64,000 bases of DNA from Streptomyces sp. CB02058. GTDB taxonomy: Bacteria; Actinomycetota; Actinomycetes; Streptomycetales; Streptomycetaceae. The notes under the pieces are model-generated. The model did not search any database and was not told where the DNA came from. It saw only the letters and a program-made list of their open reading frames with translations. The stretch covers positions 682,001 through 746,000 of the forward strand of contig NZ_LIPG01000001.1 of NCBI RefSeq assembly GCF_001905505.1, written 5' to 3'. Shown here piece by piece: positions 15,977 to 24,770 of the stretch; position 1 is the stretch's first letter; each line of letters begins with the position of its first letter. The translations under genes were made by a program, and so were the position numbers.

Positions 15977-17557
15977 CTAGAGGGGGATGTTGCCGTGCTT
16001 CTTCGGCGGCAGCGACTCGCGCTTCGTACGGAGCTGGCGCAGGCCCTTCACCAGATGGGCGCGGGTGTCGGACGGCATGATCACCGCGTCGACGTAACCG
16101 CGCTCGGCCGCGACGTACGGGTTGAGCAGCGCGTCCTCGTAGTCGGCCATCAGTTCGGCGCGGGTGGCGTCCGGGTCGTCGGCGGCGGCGATGGTCCGGC
16201 GGTGCAGGATGTTCACCGCGCCCTGCGCGCCCATGACGGCGATCTGAGCGGTCGGCCAGGCCAGGTTGAGATCCGCGCCCAGGTGCTTGGAGCCCATGAC
16301 GTCGTAGGCGCCGCCGAAGGCCTTGCGGGTGATCACGGTGATCAGCGGGACGGTCGCCTCGGCGTACGCGTAGATGAGCTTGGCGCCGCGGCGGATGATG
16401 CCGCCGTACTCCTGGTCGACGCCCGGCAGGAAGCCCGGTACGTCGACGAAGGTGAGGACCGGCACGTTGAACGCGTCGCACGTGCGGACGAAGCGTGCGG
16501 CCTTCTCGCTCGCGTTGATGTCCAGACAGCCGGCGAACTGCATCGGCTGGTTGGCGACGATGCCGACCGGGTAGCCCTCGACGCGTCCGAAGCCGGTGAT
16601 GATGTTCGGCGCGAACAGGGCCTGGGTCTCCAGGAACTCACCGTCGTCGAGTACGTGCTCGATCGCGGTGTGCATGTCGTACGGCTGGTTCGCCGAGTCC
16701 GGGATGAGGGTGTCGAGCTCGCGGTCCTCGTCCGTGGTCTCCAGATCGGCCTCCTCCGGGAAGGCCGGGGCCTCCGAGAGGTTGTTCGACGGGAGGTAGG
16801 ACAGCAGGGACTTGACGTACTCGATGGCGTCCTTCTCGTCGCCCGCCATGTGGTGCGCCACGCCGGACGTGGTGTTGTGCGTGCGGGCGCCGCCCAGCTC
16901 CTCGAAGCCGACGTCCTCACCGGTGACCGTCTTGATGACGTCGGGCCCGGTGATGAACATGTGCGAGGTCTGGTCGACCATGACCGTGAAGTCGGTGATC
17001 GCGGGCGAGTAGACCGCGCCGCCCGCGCACGGACCGACGATCAGGGAGATCTGCGGGACGACCCCCGACGCGTGGACGTTGCGGCGGAAGATCTCGGCGA
17101 ACAGGCCGAGCGCGGCCACGCCCTCCTGGATGCGGGCGCCCCCGCCGTCGTTGATGCCGATGACCGGGCAGCCGGTCTTCATCGCGAAGTCCATGACCTT
17201 GACGATCTTCTCGCCGTAGACCTCGCCGAGCGAGCCGCCGAAGATCGTGAAGTCCTGCGAGTAGACGCAGACGGGGCGGCCGTCGACCGTGCCGTATCCG
17301 GTGACGACCCCGTCCCCGTAAGGGCGGTTCTTCTCGATGCCGAAATTGGTGGACCGGTGCCTCGCGAACTCGTCCAGCTCCACGAAGGAGCCCTCGTCGA
17401 GCAGGAGCTCGACGCGTTCCCGGGCGGTCAACTTGCCCTTGGCGTGCTGCTTTTCCACGGCACGGGCGGAACCCGCGTGTGTGGCCTCGTCGATACGGCG
17501 CTGCAGGTCCGCGATCTTGCCCGCGGTGGTGTGGATGTCGCTCTGCGGCTCGGACAT
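15977..17557 (-). CDS. pccB: Propionyl-CoA carboxylase beta subunit (carboxyltransferase)
   Basis: A 526-residue crotonase-fold carboxyltransferase. Both oxyanion-hole Gly-Gly/Ala-Gly regions are present ([26 protein letters not shown], and later [29 protein letters not shown]). Asp419 in GGAYDVM corresponds to Asp422 of S. coelicolor PccB, the residue that favours propionyl-CoA; acetyl-specific AccB has Ile. It therefore probably makes methylmalonyl-CoA. The ATG at 17557 has GGGAG upstream. It is the first gene of a pccB-pccE-small protein unit, divergent from the biotin ligase gene. Confidence 0.94.
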   Translation of the reverse strand: MSEPQSDIHTTAGKIADLQRRIDEATHAGSARAVEKQHAKGKLTARERVELLLDEGSFVELDEFARHRSTNFGIEKNRPYGDGVVTGYGTVDGRPVCVYSQDFTIFGGSLGEVYGEKIVKVMDFAMKTGCPVIGINDGGGARIQEGVAALGLFAEIFRRNVHASGVVPQISLIVGPCAGGAVYSPAITDFTVMVDQTSHMFITGPDVIKTVTGEDVGFEELGGARTHNTTSGVAHHMAGDEKDAIEYVKSLLSYLPSNNLSEAPAFPEEADLETTDEDRELDTLIPDSANQPYDMHTAIEHVLDDGEFLETQALFAPNIITGFGRVEGYPVGIVANQPMQFAGCLDINASEKAARFVRTCDAFNVPVLTFVDVPGFLPGVDQEYGGIIRRGAKLIYAYAEATVPLITVITRKAFGGAYDVMGSKHLGADLNLAWPTAQIAVMGAQGAVNILHRRTIAAADDPDATRAELMADYEDALLNPYVAAERGYVDAVIMPSDTRAHLVKGLRQLRTKRESLPPKKHGNIPL

Positions 17558-17674
17558 CGGGTGGCGGCTCCCTGCCTGGTCACGGGGACGGCTGGTACAT
17601 CCAGTAGAAGTGCTGGACCCATGTGTGCTCGACGGCTACCTGCTCGTCGGCTGGTGTTAGCTACTGATCCGTAG

Positions 17675-17692
17675 CGTATCGGCGCGGATACG
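17675..17692. promoter_or_regulatory. Inverted repeat CGTATC-N6-GATACG in the pccB-birA divergent region
   Basis: Perfect 6-bp arms separated by 6 nt (17675-17680 and 17687-17692), in the 175-bp gap between divergent pccB and birA. A candidate shared operator; no matching regulator is identified. Confidence 0.3.
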
Positions 17693-17719
17693 GTTCGGCA
17701 GTGCGTCGTTGGCCACACC

Positions 17720-17725
17720 TAATGT
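17720..17725 (+). promoter_or_regulatory. -10 element of birA (leaderless)
   Basis: TAATGT, 7 nt before ATG 17733, with GGGTTGC between and no ribosome-binding site. Confidence 0.55.
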
Positions 17726-17732
17726 GGGTTGC

Positions 17733-18602
17733 ATGACTCCTCCCGATGCGCCACACAACCGCTGGTCGGACCTCGACAGGCCGCCCCTGAACGTCGCGGC
17801 GCTCCGCCGCGGGCTGCTGAGACCGGACGGGCTGTGGACCTCGCTGGACGTCGTCGAGGCGACCGGCTCCACCAATTCCGACCTCGCGGCACGGGCGGCG
17901 GGCGGCGGGCTCGCGGAGGGCACGGTGCTGGTCGCGGAGGAGCAGACCGCGGGGCGCGGACGCCTCGACCGGAGCTGGACGGCGCCGCCCCGCTCGGGCA
18001 TCTTCCTCTCCGTCTACCTGACCCCCGGCGGCGTGCCCGCCGAGCGGTGGGGCTGGCTGCCGCTGCTCACCGGTGTCGCCGCCGCCACGGGCCTCGCGCA
18101 GTCGGCGGGCGTCGACATGGCACTCAAATGGCCCAACGACCTCCTGGTGACCATCGCCGGCACCGAGCGCAAGACCGGCGGCATCCTCGCCGAGCGCGCG
18201 GGAGAAGGCGTCGTCATCGGCATCGGCCTCAACGTCTCGCTGCGCGCGGCCGAGCTGCCGGCCCCGCACGCCGGTTCGCTGGCGCTCGCCGGAGCGGTCT
18301 CCACCGACCGCGAGACCCTGCTGCGGGCCGTACTGCGCTCACTCGAACAGTGGTACGGGCGGTGGCGCGACGCGAACGGCGACGCCGCGGAGAGCGGGCT
18401 CCAGGCCGCCTACGCGGCGGGCTGCGCCACGCTGGACCGCACGGTGCGGGCCGAGCTGCCCGGCGAACGGTCCGTCGTCGGCGAGGCCGTCGCGATCGAC
18501 GGAGACGGGCGGCTGGTGCTGGCCACGGGCGACGGGCTCCAGGAGCCGGTGTCGGCCGGGGACATCGTCCACCTGCGCGGGGAGCAGGGCGGCCTCACCT
18601 GA
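17733..18602 (+). CDS. birA: Biotin-[acetyl-CoA-carboxylase] ligase
   Basis: A 289-residue enzyme that makes biotinyl-AMP and attaches biotin to the carrier lysine of AccA2. Motifs are TGSTNSDLAARA, EEQTAGRGRLDRSWTAP (biotinyl-AMP loop GRGR), KWPNDLLV (catalytic Lys) and KTGGILAE, then IGIGLNVS, with a C-terminal SH3-like domain (GEAVAIDGDGRLVL). It lacks the N-terminal helix-turn-helix of E. coli BirA, so it should not be a repressor. ATG 17733 is chosen because TAATGT ends 7 nt before it. Confidence 0.93.
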   Translation: MTPPDAPHNRWSDLDRPPLNVAALRRGLLRPDGLWTSLDVVEATGSTNSDLAARAAGGGLAEGTVLVAEEQTAGRGRLDRSWTAPPRSGIFLSVYLTPGGVPAERWGWLPLLTGVAAATGLAQSAGVDMALKWPNDLLVTIAGTERKTGGILAERAGEGVVIGIGLNVSLRAAELPAPHAGSLALAGAVSTDRETLLRAVLRSLEQWYGRWRDANGDAAESGLQAAYAAGCATLDRTVRAELPGERSVVGEAVAIDGDGRLVLATGDGLQEPVSAGDIVHLRGEQGGLT

Positions 18603-18767
18603 TCCGGCGCTCGCGCCTGTGCGTCCGCACATACGGGTGATGTCACGTATGACGGACCCGCAACCATGTCACCGGGGACGTGAGCCAGGGCACACCTGCC
18701 GTATCGTTGAGGCGATCCAGCGACAGATCGGCAGGGCAGTGCGCAGGGAACGGGCAGGAGGCGGCCG

Positions 18768-19967
18768 GTGACCGTCGACGACACGAACTCCGACGACGGC
18801 GCGGAGCCCTCGTCGGGACCGTCCGTCCACTCGACACCGCATCACGAGGTCGACCACACGGCCGAACCGACCGACGACCCTCTCGCGATCCGGCTGGAGT
18901 CCCTGATCCTGGGGGCCGACCGCCGCTACACGCCGTTCCAGGCGGCCAGGACCGCCGGGGTCTCCATGGACCTGGCGTCCCGGTTCTGGCGGGCCATGGG
19001 GTTCGCCGACATCGGGCAGGCCAAGGCGCTCACCGAGGCCGACGTGCTGGCGCTGCGGCGCCTCGCCGGTCTCGTCGAGGCCGGACTGCTCAGCGAGCCG
19101 ATGGCGATCCAGGTGGCCCGGTCCACCGGCCAGACCACGGCCCGGCTCGCCGAGTGGCAGATCGACTCCTTCCTGGAGGGGCTGACCGAGCCCCCCGAGC
19201 CCGGGATGACCCGCACCGAGGTCACCTATCCGCTGATCGAACTCCTCCTGCCGGAGCTCCAGGAATTCCTGGTCTACGTGTGGCGGCGCCAGCTGGCGGC
19301 GGCCACCGGGCGGGTCGTGCAGGCCGCGGACGACGAGGAGATGGTCGACCGGCGCCTCGCGGTGGGCTTCGCCGACCTCGTGGGCTTCACCCGGCTGACC
19401 CGGCGGCTGGAGGAGGAGGAGCTCGGCGAGCTGGTCGAGTCCTTCGAGACGACCTCGGCCGACCTCGTCGCCGCGCACGGCGGACGGCTCATCAAGACCC
19501 TGGGCGACGAGGTGCTCTTCGCGGCGGACGACGCGGGCACGGCGGGCGAGATAGCGCTCCGGCTGGTCGAGGCGATGTCCCAGGACACCACGATGCCCGC
19601 GCTGCGGGTGGGCATCGCCTTCGGCACGGTCACGACGCGCATGGGCGACGTGTTCGGTACGACGGTGAACCTGGCGAGCCGGCTCACGTCGATAGCTCCC
19701 AAGGACGCGGTGCTGGTCGACGGTGCCTTCGCCGAGGAGCTGATCAGGAACGGCGACGCCCCGGCGTCCGAGGCGCAGGCGGCCGAGGAGGCCGCGGCGG
19801 CGGCGGAGCGGGTGCGGCTGGCGGAGAAGGAGGGCCGGGCGCCGGACGAGGAACCGCCCCTGCCGACGTACCGCTTCGGGCTGCAGCCGATGTGGCAGCG
19901 GCCCGTGCGGGGGCTGGGCGTGGTCGAGCCGTGGCTCCTGGCCCGCCGGGGCAAACCGGCCGGCTGA
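18768..19967 (+). CDS. cya: Class III adenylate cyclase
   Basis: A 399-residue soluble cyclase. The catalytic domain begins about residue 192. Metal-binding Asp203 is in FADLVGFTRL and Asp247 in KTLGDEVLF; LRVGIAFGTV and DVFGTTVNLASRL follow. The N-terminal 185 residues form a helical region with a helix-turn-helix-like segment (FQAARTAGVSMDLASRFWRAMG) that occurs in actinobacterial cyclases. A Glu/Ala-rich insertion lies near 340-370. GTG start with GCAGGAGG upstream. By position it matches S. coelicolor SCO4928 (Cya), which makes cAMP for germination and development. Confidence 0.92.
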   Translation: MTVDDTNSDDGAEPSSGPSVHSTPHHEVDHTAEPTDDPLAIRLESLILGADRRYTPFQAARTAGVSMDLASRFWRAMGFADIGQAKALTEADVLALRRLAGLVEAGLLSEPMAIQVARSTGQTTARLAEWQIDSFLEGLTEPPEPGMTRTEVTYPLIELLLPELQEFLVYVWRRQLAAATGRVVQAADDEEMVDRRLAVGFADLVGFTRLTRRLEEEELGELVESFETTSADLVAAHGGRLIKTLGDEVLFAADDAGTAGEIALRLVEAMSQDTTMPALRVGIAFGTVTTRMGDVFGTTVNLASRLTSIAPKDAVLVDGAFAEELIRNGDAPASEAQAAEEAAAAAERVRLAEKEGRAPDEEPPLPTYRFGLQPMWQRPVRGLGVVEPWLLARRGKPAG

Positions 19968-20029
19968 GCCCCTGTCCGGGCGCCGCCCGGGACTCGGCCC
20001 CGCGCGGCGGAAGGGCCGACCCTAGGATT

Positions 20030-20050
20030 CCGGTAACGCTCGTTAACCGG
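20030..20050. promoter_or_regulatory. Imperfect palindrome before the enoyl-CoA hydratase gene
   Basis: The arms CCGGT-AACG and CGTTAACCGG are complementary apart from one missing T. The site ends at the Shine-Dalgarno sequence (CCGGAGGGG) 11 nt before the start codon, so a bound repressor would block initiation. Inferred operator, possibly for a TetR regulator of fatty-acid genes. Confidence 0.35.
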
Positions 20051-20061
20051 AGGGGTGCAGC

Positions 20062-20874
20062 ATGGGTGTCACGTCCGAGCAGAGGTTCGGGGAATTCGTC
20101 GTCGTACGGCGCCACGAGGGCCAGGACCATGTCGCCGAGCTCGTGCTCGACCGGCCCAGGGCGATGAACGCGGTGAGCACCGCCATGGCGGTGTCCATCG
20201 CCGAGGCGTGCGACGCGCTCGGGGCCGACCGGGACGTGCGGGCGACCGTGCTCACGTCCAGCAGTGAGCGGGCCTTCTGCGTGGGCGCCGACCTCAAGGA
20301 ACGGAACTCCTTCAGCGACGCCGAGCTCGTGCGGCAGCGGCCCACCGCGCGGGCCGCCTACACCGGCGTGCTGGAGCTCCCGATGCCCGTCGTCGCCGCG
20401 GTGCACGGCTTCGCCCTCGGCGGCGGCTTCGAGCTCGCGCTGGCCTGCGACGTGATCGTGGCCGACCGCACGGCCGTGGTCGGCCTGCCCGAGGTCTCCG
20501 TCGGCGTCATCCCCGGCGGCGGTGGTACGCAGCTGCTGCCCCGCAGGGTCGGCGCGGCCCGTGCGGCCGAGCTGGTCTTCAGCGCGCGCCGGGTGGAGGC
20601 GGACGAGGCGCGTGGGCTCGGCCTGGTCGACGAGCTGGTCGAGGCCGGCCGGGACCGGGAGGCCGCGCTCGCCCTGGGCGGCCGGATCGCGGCGAACTCC
20701 CCGGTGGGGCTCCGGGCCGCCAAGCGGGCCCTGCGGCTGGGCCAGGGCCTGGATCTGCGGGCGGGGCTGGAGGTCGAGGACGCGGCCTGGCGGTCGGTGG
20801 CCTTCTCCGGGGACCGGGCCGAGGGCGTCGCCGCGTTCAACGAGAAGCGGAAGCCCAGCTGGCCCGGCGAGTGA
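20062..20874 (+). CDS. Enoyl-CoA hydratase/isomerase family protein
   Basis: A 270-residue crotonase. The oxyanion hole is formed by AFCVGADLKE and HGFALGGGFELALACD; the two catalytic glutamates of true hydratases are present (Glu124 in GGFELA, Glu144 in LPEVSVG), and PGGGGTQLLPR follows. It should hydrate trans-2-enoyl-CoA in beta-oxidation or amino-acid degradation. GGAGGGG precedes ATG 20062. An upstream palindrome overlaps the translation start region. No dehydrogenase partner is adjacent. Confidence 0.9.
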   Translation: MGVTSEQRFGEFVVVRRHEGQDHVAELVLDRPRAMNAVSTAMAVSIAEACDALGADRDVRATVLTSSSERAFCVGADLKERNSFSDAELVRQRPTARAAYTGVLELPMPVVAAVHGFALGGGFELALACDVIVADRTAVVGLPEVSVGVIPGGGGTQLLPRRVGAARAAELVFSARRVEADEARGLGLVDELVEAGRDREAALALGGRIAANSPVGLRAAKRALRLGQGLDLRAGLEVEDAAWRSVAFSGDRAEGVAAFNEKRKPSWPGE

Positions 20875-20926
20875 GGCCCTGAAGATCACCAGCGCCGCCA
20901 ACTGATCAAATTGCATCAAACCTACC

Positions 20927-20932
20927 TAAGCT
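20927..20932 (+). promoter_or_regulatory. -10 element of the GGDEF gene (leaderless)
   Basis: TAAGCT, 6 nt before ATG 20939, in an AT-rich stretch. The intervening GGGG could also act as a weak ribosome-binding site. Confidence 0.45.
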
Positions 20933-20938
20933 GGGGCA

Positions 20939-22105
20939 ATGGGCGGTGATGATGCGCGGTTGCGCGCGGTGGTGGCGCTTGCGCAGGCGATGGCGGCGGC
21001 GTACACCCCGCGCGATTCGTGGCACGCGGCGGCGGTAGGGGCGTGCGAGGCGCTGGGCGGCAGCTTCGCCGCCCTGTCCGTGTGGGAGCGGGAGCAGGGC
21101 AGACTGCGCGTGCTGGTGAACGCGGGGGATCGGGCCGAGGGGGAGGAGCAGTTCCCCGAGGCCGAGGCCTACCCCGTGCACCAGTTCCCGGAGATCACCG
21201 AGTTCCTGCACGAGCGCTGGGCGGGCGGCGGTGAGCCCGACGCCTGGGTGGAGACCGCCGACGGCAGCCAGGCCCCGGGGGCGCCGGCCCGGGGCGCCCG
21301 GCCGTTCTGCCATCAGCGCGTCGCGGCGCTGCGCAGGCGCGGCCGGGGCTGCTGCGTGGTGGCCCCGGTCGTGCTGCACGGGAGGGCCTGGGGCGAGCTC
21401 TACGTGGCCCGCCCGGCGGGCGCCCCGGTGTTCGGCCGGGACGACGCGGACTTCGCGACCGTGCTGGCCGCGGTCGTCGCGGCGGGAATCGCGCAGACCG
21501 AGCGGCTCGAAGAGGTCCGCCAGCTGGCCTTCACCGACCCGCTGACCGGCCTCGCGAACCGCAGGGCCGTGGACATCCGGCTCGACGAGGCGCTGGAGCT
21601 GCACCGCACCGAGGGGGCCGTGGTCAGCCTGGCCGTCTGTGATCTGAACGGCCTCAAGACGGTCAACGACACACATGGCCACGCCGTCGGCGACCGCCTG
21701 CTGGAACGTTTCGGCTCCGTCCTCTCGCTCTGCGGCGCCATGCTCCCCGGCGCGCTGGCCGCGCGTCTCGGCGGCGACGAGTTCTGTCTGCTGACCGTGG
21801 GGCCGTCCGCCGACGACGTCGTCCGGGTGTCCGAGGAGCTCTGCGCACGGGCCGTCGCCCTGGAGCTCGGCAACGGGGTCGCCTGTGGGGTCGCGTCCAC
21901 GGGCGACGACATCGGCCCGGTCCAGTCCGCGCGCCGGCTCTTCCGGCTGGCGGACGCCGCCCAGTACCAGGCGAAGGCGGCGCACTCCCGGAAACCGGTG
22001 GTGGCGGGGCGCGACGGCGACGTGATCCGGCTCGCCGACTCCCCGCCCCGCTCGCCGCACGACCGCCGCCGGCTGCGAGGGAACCCGCCGGGCGGTGACC
22101 GGTGA
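20939..22105 (+). CDS. GAF-GGDEF diguanylate cyclase
   Basis: A 388-residue soluble protein. Residues 1-185 look like a GAF sensor. The cyclase domain starts with FTDPLTGLANRRA (about 198-210), then CDLNGLKTVNDTHGHAVGD, and the active-site loop GGDEF at 278-282 is intact, so it should make cyclic di-GMP. The inhibitory RxxD motif expected five residues before GGDEF is absent (LPGA there), so product inhibition through that site is unlikely. By position it corresponds to S. coelicolor CdgE (SCO4931), as I recall. The C-terminal 30 residues are Arg/Pro-rich. Confidence 0.9.
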   Translation: MGGDDARLRAVVALAQAMAAAYTPRDSWHAAAVGACEALGGSFAALSVWEREQGRLRVLVNAGDRAEGEEQFPEAEAYPVHQFPEITEFLHERWAGGGEPDAWVETADGSQAPGAPARGARPFCHQRVAALRRRGRGCCVVAPVVLHGRAWGELYVARPAGAPVFGRDDADFATVLAAVVAAGIAQTERLEEVRQLAFTDPLTGLANRRAVDIRLDEALELHRTEGAVVSLAVCDLNGLKTVNDTHGHAVGDRLLERFGSVLSLCGAMLPGALAARLGGDEFCLLTVGPSADDVVRVSEELCARAVALELGNGVACGVASTGDDIGPVQSARRLFRLADAAQYQAKAAHSRKPVVAGRDGDVIRLADSPPRSPHDRRRLRGNPPGGDR

Positions 22106-22147
22106 CCGCCGCGAAGCCCGTGTAAGGGGTCAAACCCACGACCACTG

Positions 22148-22176
22148 GTGACATGGAGGGTTTCAGTCCGTAGGCT
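22148..22176 (+). promoter_or_regulatory. hutH promoter (housekeeping type, leaderless)
   Basis: -35 GTGACA at 22148-22153 (five of six to TTGACA), a 17-nt spacer, and -10 TAGGCT at 22171-22176. The ATG at 22184 follows 7 nt later, so transcription should start at or next to the A of the start codon. This is the best-defined promoter of the window. Confidence 0.65.
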
Positions 22177-22183
22177 TCTGAAT

Positions 22184-23734
22184 ATGGATATGCATACAGT
22201 CGTGGTGGGGACGTCCGGCACCACCGCCGACGACGTCATCGCCGTGGCACGCCAGGGTGCCCGGGTCGAACTCTCGGCCGCCGCCGTCGAAGCCCTCGCC
22301 GCCGCCCGCGAGATCGTCGACGCGCTCGCCGCCAAGCCCGAGCCGGTCTACGGCGTCTCCACCGGCTTCGGCGCCCTCGCCAGCCGTCACATCAGCCCCG
22401 GTCTGCGCGCGCAGCTCCAGCGCAACATCGTCCGCTCGCACGCGGCGGGCATGGGCCCCCACGTCGAGCGCGAGGTCGTCCGCGCGCTGATGTTCCTGCG
22501 GCTCAAGACCCTGGCCTCCGGCCGCACCGGCGTACGCCCCGAGGTCGCGCAGACCATGGCCGACGTGCTCAACGCGGGCATCACCCCCGTCGTCCACGAG
22601 TACGGCTCGCTCGGCTGCTCCGGCGACCTCGCCCCGCTCTCGCACTGCGCGCTGACCCTGATGGGCGAGGGTGACGCCGAGGGCCCCGACGGCGTTGTGC
22701 GGCCCGCGGCCGAGCTCCTCGCCGCGCACGGCATCACCCCCGTCGAGCTGCGCGAGAAGGAGGGGCTCGCGCTCCTCAACGGCACCGACGGCATGCTCGG
22801 GATGCTCGTCATGGCCCTCGCGGACCTGAAGAGCCTCTACACCAGCGCCGACATCACCGCCGCGCTCTCCCTGGAGGCGCTGCTCGGCACGGACAAGGTG
22901 CTCGCCCCGGAGCTGCACGCCATCCGCCCGCACCCCGGTCAGGGCGTCTCCGCCGACAACATGCTGCGGGTCCTCGCCGGGTCCGGCCTCACCGGCCATC
23001 ATCAGGACGACGCCCCGCGGGTCCAGGACGCCTACTCCGTGCGCTGCGCGCCCCAGGTCAACGGCGCCGGCCGCGACACCCTCGCGCACGGGCGGCTCGT
23101 CGCGGACCGCGAACTGGCCTCGGCGGTGGACAACCCGGTCGTCCTTCCGGAAGGGCGGGTCGAGTCCAACGGCAACTTCCACGGCGCGCCCGTCGCGTAC
23201 GTCCTCGACTTCCTGGCGATCGCCGCCGCCGACCTCGGTTCGATCACCGAGCGCCGCACGGACCGGCTGCTGGACAAGAACCGCTCGCACGGGCTGCCGC
23301 CGTTCCTCGCCGACGACGCCGGGGTCGACTCGGGGCTGATGATCGCCCAGTACACCCAGGCCGCCCTGGTCAGCGAGATGAAGCGGCTCGCGGTCCCGGC
23401 GTCCGTCGACTCGATCCCGTCCTCCGCGATGCAGGAGGACCACGTGTCGATGGGCTGGTCGGCCGCCCGCAAGCTCCGTACCGCCGTCGCCGCCCTCGCC
23501 CGCATCGTGGCCGTCGAGCTGTACGCGGCCACCCGCGGCGTGGAGCTGCGTGCCGCCGAGGGGCTGACCCCGGGTCCCGCCTCGCTCGCCGTCATCGAGG
23601 CGCTGCGGGCCGCAGGTGTGCGGGGTCCCGGGCCCGACCGCTTCCTCTCCCCGGACCTGGCCGCCGCGGAGGTCTTCGTACGGGAGGGCCGGCTCATCGC
23701 CGCGGTGGAACCGGTGACCGGGCCGCTGGCCTGA
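22184..23734 (+). CDS. hutH: Histidine ammonia-lyase
   Basis: A 516-residue enzyme converting histidine to urocanate, the first step of histidine use. Conserved blocks include YGVSTGFGALA, RNIVRSHAAGMG, QDAYSVRCAPQVNGAGRD, ESNGNFHGAPVA and SMQEDHVSMGW-type sequence near the C terminus. The self-forming MIO cofactor site, usually Ala-Ser-Gly, reads Cys145-Ser146-Gly147 in GSLGCSGDLAPLSH; I believe this variant is normal for Streptomyces HutH. ATG 22184 is preferred from the promoter position; ATG 22190 is in frame. No other hut gene is adjacent. Confidence 0.94.
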   Translation: MDMHTVVVGTSGTTADDVIAVARQGARVELSAAAVEALAAAREIVDALAAKPEPVYGVSTGFGALASRHISPGLRAQLQRNIVRSHAAGMGPHVEREVVRALMFLRLKTLASGRTGVRPEVAQTMADVLNAGITPVVHEYGSLGCSGDLAPLSHCALTLMGEGDAEGPDGVVRPAAELLAAHGITPVELREKEGLALLNGTDGMLGMLVMALADLKSLYTSADITAALSLEALLGTDKVLAPELHAIRPHPGQGVSADNMLRVLAGSGLTGHHQDDAPRVQDAYSVRCAPQVNGAGRDTLAHGRLVADRELASAVDNPVVLPEGRVESNGNFHGAPVAYVLDFLAIAAADLGSITERRTDRLLDKNRSHGLPPFLADDAGVDSGLMIAQYTQAALVSEMKRLAVPASVDSIPSSAMQEDHVSMGWSAARKLRTAVAALARIVAVELYAATRGVELRAAEGLTPGPASLAVIEALRAAGVRGPGPDRFLSPDLAAAEVFVREGRLIAAVEPVTGPLA

Positions 23735-23821
23735 TCCCGGCGCACACGCGTCGCACCGCCGGCCCCGCGCACACGGAGGCGGCCGCCGCGTCCGGTGAGG
23801 ACGTGGCGGCCCCCGCGTGGG

Positions 23822-24142
23822 TCAGAAACCGGCGCCCCGCAGGCCGCCCCTGCGGACCGAGTAGGCGACGAACCCCGCGCCGACGCAGAGCGAGGCCGTG
23901 CCGCCGATGAGGTACGGAGTCGTGTCGACGCCCGCACCGGTGTCGGCGAGCGTGTCGCCGGAGACGAACTCCCCTGTGGCGGAGGCCTGTCGGGCCTGCC
24001 CGGAGGAACCGGCGGTCGAGCCGGTGGAACCGCTCCGCGTGTCCGCCCCGCCGGTCGCGTTGGCGGAGGGGACGAACCAGAGAGCGCAGAGCAGGGTGCC
24101 TGCCGCTGTGGTGGTCAGCAGCGTGCGACGAGCGATGGACAC
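23822..24142 (-). CDS. Small LAxTG cell-wall-anchored surface protein (sortase substrate)
   Basis: A 106-residue precursor. A signal peptide (MSIARRTLLTTTAAGTLLCALWFVPSANA) ends near residue 29. A Ser/Gly/Thr-rich segment follows. The C terminus has the full sorting signal: LADTG at 65-69, a hydrophobic stretch YLIGGTASLCVGAGFVAYSV, and a basic tail RRGGLRG. LAxTG is the motif used by class E sortases of Streptomyces. The mature surface peptide would be only about 40 residues. No transpeptidase gene is adjacent; it is convergent with hutH. Confidence 0.8.
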   Translation of the reverse strand: MSIARRTLLTTTAAGTLLCALWFVPSANATGGADTRSGSTGSTAGSSGQARQASATGEFVSGDTLADTGAGVDTTPYLIGGTASLCVGAGFVAYSVRRGGLRGAGF

Positions 24143-24237
24143 AGAATCGATCCCCTTGCGACAGCCATCAGTTAGCCCCCCGGGCCGATGCTAAGCAAAG
24201 CAGCGGGTCGGAGGAAACCCACAGGTCCCGGGGGCCT

Positions 24238-24243
24238 TACGCT
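24238..24243 (+). promoter_or_regulatory. -10 element of the acidic protein gene (leaderless)
   Basis: TACGCT, 7 nt before ATG 24251, without a ribosome-binding site. Confidence 0.5.
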
Positions 24244-24250
24244 CCGGCGT

Positions 24251-24652
24251 ATGAGCACTTCGGAGACACCCGTATTTGTTCGGCTTCGCGTGGAGATGGT
24301 CCTGGAGATCAGCGACGCGGACGCCCTGACCGGAACGGCGCTGGAGAGCATCGCCGCCGATTTCACCGCCGAGGGGGCCTCCGCCGAGGAGTCGCCCGAG
24401 GAACGTACGCATGCCGAGGAGACGGTCAGGGCAGACGAAGCGGAAGCCCTCGCCTCGCTGATCGACCCCTTCGACCTGATCAGCGAGGTGCCCGGCGTCG
24501 AGCTGGCCCAGGCCTCCTGGAGCAGCGAGACGATCGACTACGACCCCGACGCCGAGGAATGGGCCGCCGGAGAGGACGGGGACGAGGCGTACTACGGGAT
24601 CGAGGACAATGACACGGACGACGAAGAAGGCGGCGGGAAAACGGAACGCTGA
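24251..24652 (+). CDS. Acidic hypothetical protein
   Basis: A 133-residue, strongly acidic cytoplasmic protein: MSTSETPVFVRLRVEMVLEI at the start, a Glu-rich region around residues 35-65, and DYDPDAEEWAAGEDGDEAYYG then DDEEGGG near the end. No signal peptide or membrane segment. ATG 24251 is chosen from the TACGCT hexamer 7 nt upstream; a longer frame begins at 24188. No family is recognised. A large hairpin (24715-24754) follows 60 nt later. Confidence 0.7.
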   Translation: MSTSETPVFVRLRVEMVLEISDADALTGTALESIAADFTAEGASAEESPEERTHAEETVRADEAEALASLIDPFDLISEVPGVELAQASWSSETIDYDPDAEEWAAGEDGDEAYYGIEDNDTDDEEGGGKTER

Positions 24653-24714
24653 CGCCCGCGGGGCACTCCTCACGGGTGACGGGAACCAGCGCGCCCGCGG
24701 GCGCGTCGATCAGT

Positions 24715-24754
24715 GGTGTTCCCCACATCCACGCCGGATGTGGAACGGAACACC
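24715..24754. other. 16-bp hairpin with a 3-nt bulge upstream of the L,D-transpeptidase gene
   Basis: The left side reads GGTGTTCC then CCACATCC (24715-24730); the right side reads GGATGTGG, AAC, GGAACACC (24736-24754). Both 8-bp blocks pair perfectly around a 5-nt loop, with AAC bulged. It may end transcription of the acidic protein gene. The GGAAC repeats also recall sigma-E-type -35 sequences, and a smaller TGTTC-TTG-GAACA hairpin follows. Confidence 0.7.
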
Positions 24755-24770
24755 CGGTCAGGGTGTTCTT

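Noticed and set aside
24715..24754. Riboswitch upstream of the L,D-transpeptidase gene
   Set aside because: The sequence is a single bulged hairpin, lies upstream of the likely promoters and has no known aptamer motif.
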